Of a DNA stretch of 64,000 nucleotides, positions 37,627 to 52,700 are shown one piece after another (position 1 is the first letter of the stretch; each line of letters opens with the position of its first letter). The stretch is from Apostichopus japonicus. Lineage: Eukaryota > Echinodermata > Holothuroidea > Aspidochirotida > Stichopodidae. Below the pieces are notes generated by a model. It searched no databases. It was not told the origin of the DNA and saw nothing but the letters and a program-made list of their open reading frames with translations. The stretch lies in NCBI RefSeq assembly GCF_037975245.1, contig NC_092563.1:26662960-26726959 (forward strand), read 5' to 3'. The translations under genes were made by a program, and so were the position numbers.

Positions 37627-40600
37627 AACAAAGTCATTTTGTATATATTAGCTTTAATGATATGACTTCCTCTTTAACTCACTAAGGTGTTTGTTAATTC
37701 AACACATGTCGGTCGTTTGTCAACCTTTCATTGGACGAAACTAAAATTGGCGGGAATCTGATGAATCCGTATATGTGTAGTTAATTCCGTATACGAAGCA
37801 TATGTATGGATAAATTATTGGAGTCTTAGACATGTTCTCAACAGTAAATTTATCTTGAAAAGTGTAATTTCTCGAGAGATCTGTGACACCTGTTGTGATA
37901 TAAATGTGACAAAATATACAGTTTTGTGACAAAGGTGCTTAGACCCTTGCACTGAGATTTTTAATTTGCATATTTAACTCTTTTATCTCATAAAGTTGCT
38001 TCAGTTTTGATTATATATCTCTGATGCCGATTCCAAACCGACACAAAGAGTTGATTGGAGTTTAGGTTTAGGTCATCATATATATTGCAGCATATAAATA
38101 CAGAAATAAAGCATTCACTCATCTGCGCATGACTGTTTTAGGCTTTGTAATACGTTGATATTTACCTATGTATGTAATAGATAACTGTCATTCAACAACA
38201 AATGCAATTGTGTTTGTGTCTATTCACGTTGTCTTTAAATATTTTTTTCTTGGATTGGTATCTTAATAAACAGAAAGAGAGGAGTTTGCAAAGCCAGAAG
38301 ATTAAAACAATGTTACAAAGAAATAGCGTAACTGTTGAATGGACCTCAGGAAATTCACAGCAAATACAATGGCTCTTAAAGGAACTACAATGTCAAGATA
38401 TGATATGAGAATACAAAAGGGGCCGTCTTTAAAATAAAACAGTATTTGGTGACGAAGACAGACGTTTGGCTTCACATCGGAAAGGGAAAAAGTTAAGGGA
38501 AGGAGTGGGCGGGGGATCCTCTTTAAGGTAAAAAATTTGAATCAGCTGAAATAACCATAGTCCATTATTTTAAAGTGGATGTAATAACTGAGAGCTCTAC
38601 ACTTATAGGCAAATTTAATTGTCCAATAAAGATATTGAAAAATAAAAAGGGTTTAGAGGTGTCCGACCAATTACCTGTAACTGCGAAAATAGTTTTTCCA
38701 ACATATCAGCCATATTACAACAACAAAATTCGATACTTAGTTTACCTGCACCATCTCTGACAAATGAAACAACTTTTAAAAAATCAGGGACAAAACTATT
38801 ATCATTATTTTTTATTTATTTAGTTTTTGCATAATTGATCTATTTGATTTTCATAGTCATTACAAATTTTACAGTTCATAATTTAATAAATTACAACATT
38901 TGTCATCTTCAAAATATAATTGATTTAAAAACCTTTTTACTTATTCACAATAAAATAGGTAGTACTGTCACAAAAATGAAATTTTGAATAATTTCAGTGA
39001 TTCATAAAATAATAAAGAAAATATGATTGCATTGTTCTAATATTACCTGAAGAATGAAATGGTACATTATTTGAATAAAATAATTACGTGTAATGGTGAA
39101 CCTGGACATTAGCATAAATGTTAAAAGTGATTGAAAATCATAAAAGCAATATTATGATGGTTATTAATTTGCACTTTATATATTTGTAAAATGAAATCAC
39201 GATTATGGGATGAAGAAGCAAATATCATGAAAGCTGAAAGAAAATAAGGGAAAGACTTAATATATGCAATACTTTAATGGTGTTTAATTAAAACAAAAGG
39301 AAAGTGGCAGATTAGAAAGGGATGCAGAATAGTGTAAACTGTGACCAGCATATCATTAAGACACCCAAAAGCAGGCATGATGGAAAGGAGAAGGAATAAA
39401 TTGTATTAAAAAAACCAAATACTAAGGGTAATATTTGACTAGTGTAGGAATCAGATTTGGTTAGGTAATGGGGTGGGGGGGGGGGGTTTGAGGGAGGAGG
39501 CAAGATTAGTGTAGGGGAGGTGATATGGAAGGGGAGGGGACAAAGTTAGGGTAAAAAGTGAGGTGCTAGGAGAATGGGACAGGAAAAATTGTTGTAAAAT
39601 GAGATATTGCTTCACTACCCTAAATGCTAGTTGTATAACTTAACCAAACTAGTGACCATTCTTTTTCTTATTGAATCACTTTTAACACAAAATAAATTCC
39701 ACCCTTCTCAAAGAAACAAATAATCTGGGGACGAAAATATGTCAACACATTTTTTAGGTAGTAAAAAATAAAGTACGAAAAATAATGACAGTCTTTTTTT
39801 GTTTTTAAATTGATTTGGTAAAAACAGCAAAGTTGGAGTCGAATTGCTGTCAAACCTAAATGAAAATAAAGGTAATTTATACATGATGAGACAATCTGTC
39901 CTTTTAAACCATCTTTTAGTATTAATATTACTTTATGAATTGATTTTTTTTAAATACTTTTTGTTTCTCTTTTCTCCTATGAGTAAGTTGGTTCGGTCAA
40001 TCTATCGAATAAAGCTGTTAACATTAACAGCTTTGACAGGGCCAAGATAATTCTTAAAATAAGATGAATGTTTGTAAAACCACCTTCTCATGAACAAATA
40101 AAATATTGCCTTTTGGCATAGAGAAACAAAGCATATTATATTAATGATTGTTCAAAAAAAAAAAGGAATCAGCTATTCTTGCAAGCAGACAAACCATGCC
40201 AAGCGAAAGCTGAAGGAATCACTAGAAAAAAAAAACATATAAGAATATGAAGCACAAGTGTTCATATCAAAGCTTTTTAGATCATAATTTCATATCAAAT
40301 TTAATACTTTCTTGGTACTCTTTTATATCTTTTTTAAAACGTCTGTGATATGGTACACAGCTACCATAATAATTACGGGTTGAAGTAATACTTCTTAATA
40401 TCTCAGAGGCCTACAAGGGAGGAAGGAACAGGTGCAATCAGAACTCCACCATTTTTTGGGGAGTGCACAAAACAGCTTCCTTTTCTACCACACTGTTACG
40501 TGGTAAAAGACTTTCTTCATTTTGTTGTATAAAGATTCCCACCACCAGCCTCCAGCTCAGGGTCCCGGGCCCTTTGGAGTTCAAACGTGATGGACTATAG

Positions 40601-40769
40601 CACCTTAAATGTAAAACAAAACCTGAAATAATGTGACCCCCTCTGCCATTTTGTTTTTTTTTATCTCCATGAAGAAAACGTTTAAAGCACAGCGTTGAAT
40701 TTAAGCGAAATCATGTGAAACATCAGACACGGTAACTAATTATTATGCAGACCAGCAAAACATGACAAA
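37627..40769. other. Convergent 3' region between the UGT and the receptor
   Basis: Very AT-rich; holds the 3' UTRs of both convergent genes. AATAAA-type signals for the plus strand occur at 38105 and 38264. A G-run lies at 39475-39487. No further gene. Confidence 0.45.
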
Positions 40770-43700
40770 TTATAGGCAAGTAACTTGGATTGAGTCATTG
40801 GAAGCATTGCAAGGCAGCGTCTCAGAAACGGTAGCGATTCTATCCGATGGTTCGGTCTCTTTCTTTGGACCGGTTGAGGTCCGTTTCATGGAATTACTGT
40901 TTCCGATAGATTTGCTTCTCAACTTTCCGAGACCGTTCCTTTTCGATTTTGGAATCAGCGGTGCGCTGTCTGACCGCTGTTTTCTCTCTGTTTGCTGGTG
41001 GATGTTATGGTGCGGGTGGATTTTCTGTCCCGGATACTCGTTCCGAAGAGCTTGAGTTCTCTTGGACAGACTCTCAAAACTTTCGTCTTTCGTTGCAGAT
41101 CTCGTCGGCAGATGATGCAAAGAGCCAAACGTTTCGTCAAATGAGCTGGACTTCTCCAACATCGCCGAGTCATTCCTACCGTAAGGCCTGACCGAGTCGG
41201 ACATGACAGGGTTGACCTTTGACATAAACCCAGAGTACTGGCTGACCTGAGACCTATCGCTGCTTCTTTCACGCTCCTGTCGAGTAAATATATCCAGCCC
41301 AAACTCTGGGTCTCCCCTGCGAACGAGTCCGGGGGATACCTTTTCGTCCGTACCGTTACGCTTCGCCCTCTTCTTCGTCAGGGAAGATTGTAAGACTTTT
41401 CTTAGACTTCCGATGCTCGATTTTACTCTCACCGAGCTGGACTCTGAGCTGAAATCAACGTCCCAACTTCGGAAACTGTGACGGCTGGAGAGTCCCGGGG
41501 AAAAGTTACCGGAGGAGAGACCGTCGACCGACATACTCTCGTGTGGCACGCTGATGCATGGTTCGATCATCTCTTGATTTTCCGCGAGTAAAATCATGAT
41601 GTCTTCCGCTGTGGGTCGGACGTACGCCTCGGTGACCCAACACTGTAGCATCAGAGAAGACCTGTTACAAGATCAAATCAAGACCAAATTTTGATAAGAA
41701 CATGTTCAAGACACCAAATGCTGCAACATTTTGATTTCTCAAATTATAATGTTCCTAAAATGTCAGTAATGAAATACAACCTATTTTTTTTGTAAAAGTC
41801 GTTCACAGCTGCTATATCAACATTGTAGTTCTGTTCCACTGGTCATGCTCAATGATCAATTTGCCTGACGGCGGAGCAAACAAAGAACAACTCACAGCAT
41901 TTGCGGGCAATTTTCAGGCGGTGACATGGAGTTTCCTTCTCTAATGTACTCCAAGACGGCGGCATTGGACATTTCTGGATAGGGAAACCCGCCAAAGGTC
42001 ACGACCTCGTAAATGACCACACCGAGGCTCCAGATGTCACTCATGGTGGTAAAGAGACCCTCACTGACACTCTCTGGTGCCATCCAACGGACTGGTAGAC
42101 GTCCTGGAGATTATTGAACGTTAAAAATGTTAAAGTGGGTTGACAGGAATAGAGATCAAAGGATGCACAAAAAACAGTAAATTAAAATCCCAAGGAAGTC
42201 CTCAACCTTCCCCTATATTACTTTGTGTATAGTTCTGTCTTGCTTTCTTTACATTAAGAAAGTAAGGATACAAGTGTAAATGGTCAACAAACGATGTAAA
42301 GGAGGTCATGTCAACCTCAGCAAATCATTGTGGAGTTTGCCCATACTAGAAGCAAGAAATGGTCACATATTGTTATGGAAACCTTGACAACTGATTTTCA
42401 TTGAATGGGATCAAACAATTTTTTCTCCCTGTGGCATAAGAAGTCATCATATTAGTCCACAATGAAGGGCTACACAGAATGATGCCTCTAAGATCTCTTG
42501 AACTGCTCAATCACAATATGAATTTCAGAAATGTTTAAAACATGTTTTTACTAAACCTTATATATTTACATACCTTGTTTATTCAGCCGGTAGTAGTTAG
42601 AGTCGTAGAGTGCCCTGGTCATCCCAAAGTCACTGATCATGACTGAGTAGCAGGAATTCACCAGACAATTCCGGCAAGCCAGGTCTCTATATGGTCAAAA
42701 GGTCAAACATATTCCTCAGTTTCATTTTTCATTTCATTTCATTTATTTGTTTCCACATTCAAAATATATTACACAATAATAGAAGAAAATGTATGTGACA
42801 AGTGGAGGAGGTCTGAGAAAGCCAAGGCTCTTACGAGGCAGACCCCCCGTACAAAGACAATAAGAAAAGACAAAAAAATAATGAACAATGCATGCAATAA
42901 AACAAAGGTTGCACACACAAACAGTTGAAACTGTCTCATGTTGCAAATTATTTATCAATTCAGCTTGCTCTTTTCTTGGACTGCATTGCAAATACACTTG
43001 GGTGTGAAATATATTACAGATATGTTGTAGGAATTGTTATAGCAGAATTATGTCTGACATGTTGTTCAAACTTGTGTCCATGGAGCAAAGCCGGACAACA
43101 CTTTCATGAAAAATCTACCTGGGCCTTCTTCTTTGCATACATGAAAATCTCGGCTAGAATACCGTCATTTAAATGATGTCATTAGTAGGTGACTGTCAGT
43201 TACTTGGTAAATTTTGGGCAAGAAGAAGACAAAAATGTGGCAATTACAGAATTTATCACTGGTTGCTATGGTGAATCTGTTGAATAGTGGATATCAGGTA
43301 AATGTAAGTTTATTAAACGAATGCAACACATAAAGTCATGACTCTCTCATGATTAATAATTTGAAAAAATGCTGATATTTTGTCTTCGTTAAATTTACTC
43401 TTTGAGGTTTCATGCCTTTCACGGTCTACACCAAACCATCTTTTTTACAATAAGAAATTTGTTGCAATGTTATTGCCGTAAAATCTGCCGTTTCTTACCT
43501 ATGAACGTATTTACTTTTGGCCAAATAATCCAGTCCTGAAGCAATATCGTGTACCATCGCTGTCAACCTATGTGGAAGTAACACTTCTGCTTCGTCGCTA
43601 TGCTGACCGACAAGATGGCGTCGGGCTAGTAGAAATGTCTTTAGGTCACCTACATGGGACGATTGATATCAATTTATCATTGAACAACAGCTAACATTAT

Positions 43701-46700
43701 GACAAAACATTCTCTAGTTTTCTGCCTTCTTTGCATTCTTTTCTGATACAAAACAAACTAACAAACTACTTCACTAGGAACAAAAGACAAATTTAGAGTG
43801 ACTTTTAAACTGAGAGTTATGTGTAATAAATAAAGGAGTTTAAGATCACGTTGTATGACCTATGCACAATAGGCCAAACAAAGACAATATATTAAACTGA
43901 AGTTAAAAACCTGCACGTTTCCAGCAGCTATCAGGTTATATTTAAGGTAACAGTTTACTGAATACAATGTGCATTTATATGTCACCTTAGTACTGTAAAG
44001 GGATACTTTCAGCGGTCTATTTGTATATCTAATGTGAATTTTATTATTGACTTTTTTTGTAGGGGAGCTAGGGGGAGGACATGGAATGAGGAAGGGGTAG
44101 GGTAAGGTATAACTTACCATACAACATAAAGTCCATAACAGCGTACAGGGGTTCTCCCTGGGTACACACTCCTCTTAATCTTATAATGTTCTTGTGGTCA
44201 AACCTCTTCATCATCTCTGCTTCGCTTAGAAAGTCAAGCTTAAAGGAGCAAATAGAAAGAAAAAAAAATGACAGATAACCAAACATTATGAGATGGTGTA
44301 ATAACATCAAATTTCCCAGCACTTGATTCAAAGAGCGATTATTTTGAATTGAGAATTTCAACCTTACAAAATCAATCAAAAAGGAGCAAATAGGCAACAA
44401 AAAAAAATGATAGATAAGTAACCATAATGAGATTGCATATTACATCAAATTTCCCAGTACTTGATTCAAATAGCGATTATTTTGAGTAGAGAATTTCAAC
44501 CTGAGAAAATCAATCACGAAGGAGTAAGTAGAAAAAACAAAACACAAATGATAAATAATCAACTATAACAAATATGACAAGTATTCGTTTATGTGTTATG
44601 AGATGCTTTAACTAAATCAAGATTCCCAGCACTAGATCCAATATCATTCGAGGGTGATACTTTTGAGTCAAGAGTATCAACCTTTCTTACAGATAGAAGT
44701 ACACATGAAAGTGGTCGGCCATTGGTGAAACAGTTGTATCCCATACATGACATTTTCTGTTATGTCATTATGAAATAATAATACCTGCCCTGCAAATATT
44801 CCAGGGTATAATTTATTGGATAAATTGAGACTGACATTGATTGATATTGCATTAATACAAAAATGGCATGCCATAAAAACAGGCCTGATGAAAGGGGCAA
44901 GTGGGTTAGCCCAGAGTCAATAAGGTGGGTGAGGGGGGGGGGGCAAGGAAAAATGGGAAGAAGAATAAATTTATTCTCATTTTCAGAACATACTATAGGA
45001 GATGTGAAGACTACTGGAGACCCTGTGGTGTACTTGTCTCCGGGTCCAGCTTCCCTCTCACGCCATAGCACGTAAGTAATTTGAAATTTGTCTACAAAAT
45101 AACATTGAAATACATATATTATGATTCCACGGATCCACACAGCCAAATATTTCAGATCAGCGCAGATGTCACATGGATCTATCTATATCACATTCTCTCA
45201 ACAAACTTCAAACACCACTAACGACATGACGAGCGTGGTGGTTACCTTTTCTTCAATCGACGAGCCCATCTTGAGCGTCTTAACAGCCACAGCGGCCCAG
45301 CTCTGCCCCTCTAGGAATGCCTCTCCTCCATACACAGTTCCAAATGCCCCCTCGCCTAACTTTCGGTTCAAGATCACATTCTCTCGGGCCATTTCCCACT
45401 TGTCCAGCGTCGACAGGGAATCGATCCCGAGGTTTAGGATCCCTAGCTTCTTCATCCTCAACTCTGCTTTTTTGACTTTCTTGTCATACCTGTAGGGATA
45501 AAATGAAAAGAAAGATAACATTGAGGGGTCTTGCCCCACCCACCCCCCCCCCCCCTCTTTGGTTTGTTAAATTTAATTCTGAACTAATCACACAAAGATT
45601 GGGTAAAGTACAAAAGTCAGTACTAAATGCTCCCAATACTTTGTGCTTTTTACTTATCTTAAGATGTTAGGCTTCTTTTCAGATAAATTCATTTCATTAA
45701 CGATGTTTTGGATTGAAACACCCAAGAATTTACTCTCTATGATCTACCAATATCATTTATTACTATTTTTGTAGGCTTATGCCTCCCTGTATCAGGTACT
45801 GACACATATTATTATTATATCCTTGTATTTTACCCCAAAATGGGATAGAAATGTAATAGAAATATGATAAAAAAAATCATTTATTGCTATTTTTGTAGGC
45901 TTATGCCTCTCTGTATTAGGTACTGACACATATTATAATATCCCTGTATTTTCCCCCAACAATGGGGTAGAAATGTAATAGAAATATGATAAAAAAAAAT
46001 TAAAAAATTAATAAATTAAAAGCAGTGATTGATCAGTTAAAAGTTATACCCCAACTCGCCGTCTGCGCTCTAGCACCCAATCATTGCTCTCTATGCACCC
46101 TGTGTTCACTAAATCTTATGCGAGCGATCTTTCCAGTACTCCTTAACCCTCCTTTGGAATAAACTCCCACTCAACATAAAGAATGTCATGTCTGTGTAGA
46201 TGTTCAAAACTGTTTTGAAGACACCTGTTTTCATTGTTATAATTGTGTTGTTTACTCTTATTGTATATTGTGTACATATCTTTCACTTTCTTTTGTACAG
46301 GGCGGCGAGACTTTATTGTAAGTTGCGCTATATAAGAACTGTTTATTATTATTATAAAGGCACCTACTTCTTTTTGAAAAGAAATCCCAAACTGAGGGTC
46401 ATCACGAGTAAAATAAGGGTAAAGAGAAGACAGAGGGCTACAATTGCTGTCGCACACGAGGAACCGAGCATCTCACGAACTCTCTCAACAGCACATGTCT
46501 TCACCTCTGTAGGAGTGAGAAAAGATTCTTCAAGCAATCAAGCAACTAAATTCAACTATTTATTATTTTATGATACTTCCTCTGCGGGATAGGAACGTCA
46601 TTATTTTTAAGAAGTTTTAAGAATTTGAAGGCACGGTGGAGGGTGATAATTTCAGCTTGTTGCTTCTTTTAGCAATACAAAACATCTAGACATGTTGCCT

Positions 46701-49700
46701 GATCAGACGTTTTTATCAGTAAGTTACATAATGAAACTTCAAAAACCTTAAAGAAAGTGGATGGTGGTGGGGGGGGGGGGGGGAGGGGCAGGCCAGCTCC
46801 TTGCTCAGAGCTTAATCGAGACAAGTGAGAGGCTATCCCGGGCTGATATCGTCCTGTGTGTGCTTCCCAGAGTGTGTGGGGGGGGGGGATCCACCTGCTT
46901 GTAAGCTGCTGGTGGGGTAGAAGTTGTCTATGGCTGATTTAATCAGGTACGTAGTGAGGAATTTGCCAAGGGAGGGGCGAAGCTTGTAGGCAAACTATCT
47001 AAGCGTTAGGCCACCATGAGTTGGCGCGAAGCGTACAAGAAAGTTTTGGCCTAAAATGCCTTCCAGATTGCTGGAAATGGCACTTCCCATGCCTTGTAAG
47101 TTGCATCTAAGCATTTTCTATTTGAAATTACCAGCGATATCATAAAAAAATTCCCATGGGGTAGGTCGCCCCCTACGCCCCCCTTGGCTACGCGCCTGGA
47201 TTTAATACTACATGTGCCTTTGGTGGGGAGAGGGTCTTGTACTTTATGGGCTACCACTGAGCTAGAGGTTTAACCATTACCGATGTTATACAGTATATGT
47301 TGAGGTGGGGAGGCGGGGTGGAGGGGGGATGAGTGTGTGTGTGTATAGAGGTCTAATGTAATCAAACTTTACCTGTTTCTCCTGTGAGAAAATCAAAGTC
47401 TCTTTTCATCCGATCTGCAACCGATTTATCTATATAGAGTTCACCACCGTCCAGAGTCCCTGGTGTTGGGATGTATTGCCCAAGCACTACCTAAACAAAT
47501 AACAAAGATATCAGCATTTAGATTCCGAGATTACATTCGTAAATCTTATTTCACCAGGGTGATCAAACTATCTGTGACTGTCCTAGTAAATGAACTTTAA
47601 CAAAATGGTGACTGGACTAATTTGGCTAAAAGAACAAGCTTGTATGCAGTCAAATATATGGCTCTTTTTAATTTTTTTTTTAAAAGCAATAGTTGAGAAA
47701 CTGTTCCTTTCCGATCTTCCTTTCAATTTTATCTTTAACAGGTACACTCTTCCAATCATGTTGAATATTGAGTTAAAAGCAAACACTTTATGAAGAAGAC
47801 TATACACAGTTCAATGTTTGAGTGACATTTTTATAATATCAACAAATATAGCCGATTATGTATCACTAACATGTCACTCTTTGTTGCGAAGAAATAAATA
47901 TGGGATTATGGGCTCAATTTGTGTCATAATCCAGTATTTGTTTTGTTGTTGTTTTGCTCACTTTACAGGAAGCAAGGAAAATATCTGGAAGGAATAGGGG
48001 GGGGGGGGGGGGGTTAAGTTCACATAAATATAAGCCACCACGGCTGTGCTACCAGTTTAATATCATCCTGAAATAACTGTGTAAGTTTGAAAAAGATAGG
48101 ACTAAGCCAATACAAATTTTGGCATTAATTGTGTCTCATTTGTTTTCATATCAACAATGTGATCACATCAGTACCTGATAGGGGTCTGAGTCGAAGAAAT
48201 TCACCATGATGGTCACCGGGCTTCTTCTGTCCTGATTGATAAAGTCCACTGGACCAGTCGCACCCACAAAGGAAGTATTTCTGAGGTACTCGACAAATAA
48301 ACTTAAACAAACAAGGCAGAATATCGATGAATTTAAATCATTTTAATTTGTAACTGGTACCCAATATTTGTCAGTTAAACAGACGTCTTAAGAATATTGT
48401 TTATATAATAATAAAAAGAGGAAATTGTGGGAAGGTGGTGGGGGAGGGGAGAGAAGAAAAATCATCTCCCACAACAGACAGTGCATTCTGTGATACTTCC
48501 ATTAGAAACCTGTATGGTAACATCCCCACCAGAACAAAAAGATGGATGGGTTTAAACTTCTCCTTAGTAACACCGTCTGAACTGGCAACAGTAGCAAAGT
48601 ATCGCTAAACATATAAGAATGTTGACTATTTTATTGCACTGTTAATGAAAATGCAAACTAAAAATTTCACTTTATCATCGGAATTCTGTTGGCATTGTGC
48701 AACTTAAGCAAGTACTTTTGGAAATTAACGAAGTATAGTCTTATCATGACATACACATAGGGAGAGGGAGAGATGGTTTACATATTCATGGAAAGCAAAA
48801 CAGCCAAAGGCACGCACAGAAGAACCGAATCATTCCAACCTAATTATGACATATTAACCCCTCTGTCACTACATCCTGGATATGTAACAATCAAAATTCA
48901 TTCTGATGAGAGGAAGAAATTCCCAGAGGATTTATATTAACGAATGGGATGTATCGTCCTCGTTCAATTAGATCTTGAGAAACCACGGACTAAAGGCAGA
49001 CAACAATCAAACACTGTAGGATGCAGTGTTAGCATTTGAGGAGAGGAGTGTAGCCGTGTGGTGTAGAGATAATGACGAGAAGGACACTAAGGCTTCTACT
49101 GGATTATGTCATCTATTCAATCCGTGAAAACTACAAAAAATATATATATATATAAATTCTCTATTAACGTACAAATATATCACAAAATATCAGTAAATCA
49201 CAAGCAGCACAAAACATTCAAGTAGCACATAAAGACTAGAAAATACAACACAAACCTCAAAGACGCAACTCAAATAGTTTCTAGAATTACACATTTAAAA
49301 CTCCATAAACCGCAATAGTTAAAACGCACCTCTTTAGTATCCTTTACTCCTATAAGACAAATCCTGTGACAATCATAGGTCACACAGTATTGGCATGGGT
49401 AGTACTGGCTGCCACACCCTGGCACAAGTAACATGTATCATATAAAGTATATAGCAGAACTCTGGTCACACAACTGACCCTACGCAGATCTAGAACGCCA
49501 GTGAGCTCCCCGATCTCTCCATACCACATGAAGGAACGACCAAAGCGGTGAAGACATGGAGTGGGGGGGGAGGGGATTTGAGAGGAGGGTATCAGTTCCA
49601 ATCCTCCTTTTGGCAAGATATATAGTTTGGGAAGTTAGTACTGTAACATCCTGTTCCCATTTCAATTTCAGGAAATTAGACCATCCCAAATCTGACGTAT

Positions 49701-52700
49701 CTGGTGACGATATGACCCTGAATGGTGGTGGTTCTAAGGGACACGTAGTAACATGGCAAAGATGGGTGGCTCTGTGTAAAAGTTGAACTTACTTCGTGGT
49801 TTTATCAGACTGCAGAGAGTCCAGATGGGTGGCGTCCTCATTAAACAGTTTCTCGAGAGCAAAAGCAAAAGTGAAAACTGCATCATAGGCGTAGGCTGCC
49901 AATGGTACAAATGATTTGTTCTGTGATGAAGAAAAAAGGTAATAAGAGAAATTTGCAGGAAAACTGATCAAAGATTACATAATATATAACATGGAGGAGG
50001 GCACAGAGGGCTATAGTCATAGCAGGGGTGGGGGGGGGGGCATACATGGGTTTTATGGCATACCTCAGGGATAAACATGGGAGCTAGCTGTATGTGGTTT
50101 TAGGACAAATATGAGGAAGACCTTTTTCCATCTCTTTATTCGACTACCAACTTTAATTCAAGTAAATTTACAACAATAATCCAAATTTAAAATAAAATGA
50201 ATCAGAATGCCCAGAATCGAGAAACAGTTTTTTACCAATTAATATAACTTTTTTTTTAAGCAAATCAGTTTTGCTACAGAATGTTTCCAATAAGTCAAAT
50301 TCTGTGAACTTACTGAACCGTTGAGTTCATAGAAATTGTCAAACCAGGAGGACATCGTGGAACCGCCAGCAATGACTTGATCTGGTTCGGCAAGGTTTAC
50401 CCGGGTGAGAGTGATCCCACCAGAGAGGGCAGTCTTCATGTCTGACGTAGAGCAGCCAATCGCACCAGTGAGGTTCTGTTTATCTAGGTCCCACCAATCC
50501 TCGTTATACCAGGACGGAAAAATCCACATGAAACCGTTATCAAGAATCAAACCCTGATGAGCCAAAAAGAGTTTATTTAAGCAAACTGTCTGGTATTAAT
50601 ACTCTGTTAGGATGTAAACACCATTGTGTATTATTTCTTAACAACTTCTCAAACATTTCCTGTAACTTAAGTGACCATCAGAAACTAGTTTTGCAAACAT
50701 CATTTCCAGAATAACACATGGAAAGTGTACATTTTAACCTCTTCCTGTATGATGTCATCTTGTCAGGGGTATGGAGACCATGCTACTTGCCAGCTTAGTC
50801 CATAAGTTTGATTGAAAAAATGTCTTACTCCACCTCATACACACGAAATTGTGTCAAAGTGGCCCATACAGTGATTAGTAAACATTAAGGTATGTCATAA
50901 TGGCCCATACAGTGATTAGTAAACATTAAGGTATGTCATAGTGGCCCATACAGTGATCAGTAGACATTAAGGTAAGTCGTAGTGGCCCACACAGTGATCA
51001 GTAAAACATTAAGGTATGTCATAGTGGCCAATACAGTGATTACTTAACATTAAGGTATGTCATAGTGGCCCATAAAGTGATAAGTAAACATTCAGGTATG
51101 TCATAGTGGCCCATACAGTGAACAGTGAACATTAAGGTATGTCATAGTGGCTAATACAGTTATTAGTAAACATTAAGGAACAATTACTTGTTACATTGAA
51201 GCCACAAAGAGCTGCAACATTCATATAATTAAGTAGGAAACAGCGAGGTCTACTGTATCATATCTCAATCCAATCATCATGATTCTTGTTTTTAATTCTC
51301 TTCTAAGAATATTTTAAAGTTAACATAGGAATTACTTTGAATAAAAGGGAAATTCGTCCAAAGCAGGTTTATAGGCCTACATAATGTCTGTGTTCTACCA
51401 ACTGCACAATCTACCCCCAAGTTTGTGGCCAAACTTTCAGACTATAAGGTGCAAATCAGTGACTTACATGTATGCATGTCCCAGGATCACACACATTTCC
51501 AGTTTAATAATGCAATACATGATTTTGTAAGGCACTTGTTAAGTGCCAATTACCACTTTCTACTTCATAAAATGTCAAAAGCTATGAAACAAATCCATTT
51601 GAAAGAGTATTTTGGTAAAAAATTAATGTTCTTCTCAAACACATTCATCTGTTATCCTGTAACAGTATGCAATAGCAATCAGTAAATTTAAATTTCGGGC
51701 GACATAGAATACTAAACATGTAATCAATAAATCAATCCATATCTTGATCGCATAAACTCAAATTAATGTTATGAATCAATCACCTGTTTGAATGCCTCAC
51801 AAGTGACTTTCTTTGCCAGTTCTTCAGAGGTATAGGCTATAACAACTTCTGGTTTGGCATTTTTAATGGCTGTGATGGTTTCTTCGACGTTCTCGTGACT
51901 GATGGTACCACACAGGGCACACTGTATCCCTGATATCATGAGATGGTCCTCAACGCTGGACTGGTCACCCATCTCTTGAGCGTCGCTCTCTGAGATGAGC
52001 GCAAATTCCGTCCATTCAAAGTATCTGAATAACTTCTCCTTGGCAAACCTGTTGGCATTATCAATAATGCATCATATGAAAAACACATGCACTTTGAATA
52101 AATAGGACCAAACGCATGATATATTACATGCATCGATGGAAGGAAAATGCATCGTAGTGAGAAATATGAAAGATATCATTGAAAAACCATACAGTGTTTT
52201 CACAGTTTACATTTTCATCAATAATGAAGTACATTTCAGTTTAGGAAATGTGCTTGAAAAGCAGACCTGAACGTTTTCCCGCCAAAAACGTTGCATAATT
52301 AAAGTACCATCTTTACCTCGTATTCAAAAACCACTTTCTTGATTTTGGAAACGCCGGTTTGTCATAAATATCTTCAAATTAATCTGAACCTTTCGTACAG
52401 CACTAGTAGTCAAAAACAACCGGTCCAGGCTTCCTGTTACTTTACGTAGATCATATATATATATAATCAGCAGTTATTTATGATTTCAAAGCGCTATGTG
52501 ATATATGTATATATATATATATGATTTCAATATAGGATCTACTTAACCCAATCTGCTGAATATCTGGGGAGACCCTGTTAGACCCTGTTACTTTACGTGG
52601 ATCTTATCATAATCAGCAGTTGTTTATGATTTCATAATGATATACATATATATATGATTTCAATGTAGGTTGTACTTACCCAATCTGCTGGATATCTGGG

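Larger units (their letters stand above)
40770..46506 (-). other. Exons for the transmembrane helix, tyrosine kinase domain and cytosolic tail
   Basis: Exon 46368-46506 encodes the membrane helix ([16 protein letters not shown]). The kinase follows: glycine loop GEGAFG (810-815), VAVK with Lys 835, alpha-C Glu about 854, catalytic loop HRDLACRN (936-943), DFG (956-958), activation loop YDSNYY (Tyr 964, 968, 969) and WMAPE (981-985). HRDLA-x-RN and the Y-x-x-x-YY loop are diagnostic of active insulin-receptor-like tyrosine kinases. All catalytic residues are present, so it should be enzymatically active. The last exon adds about 275 residues rich in Ser, Arg and Lys with no recognised domain; it is a likely site of docking and phosphorylation. 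Confidence 0.93.

Noticed and set aside
45121-45495. 124-residue plus frame
   Set aside because: It is the antisense shadow of the kinase glycine-loop exon.
47219-47285. tRNA-like sequence on the minus strand (CTAGCTCAGTGGTAGCCC)
   Set aside because: Only an A-box-like stretch is visible, with no T arm; too weak to annotate.
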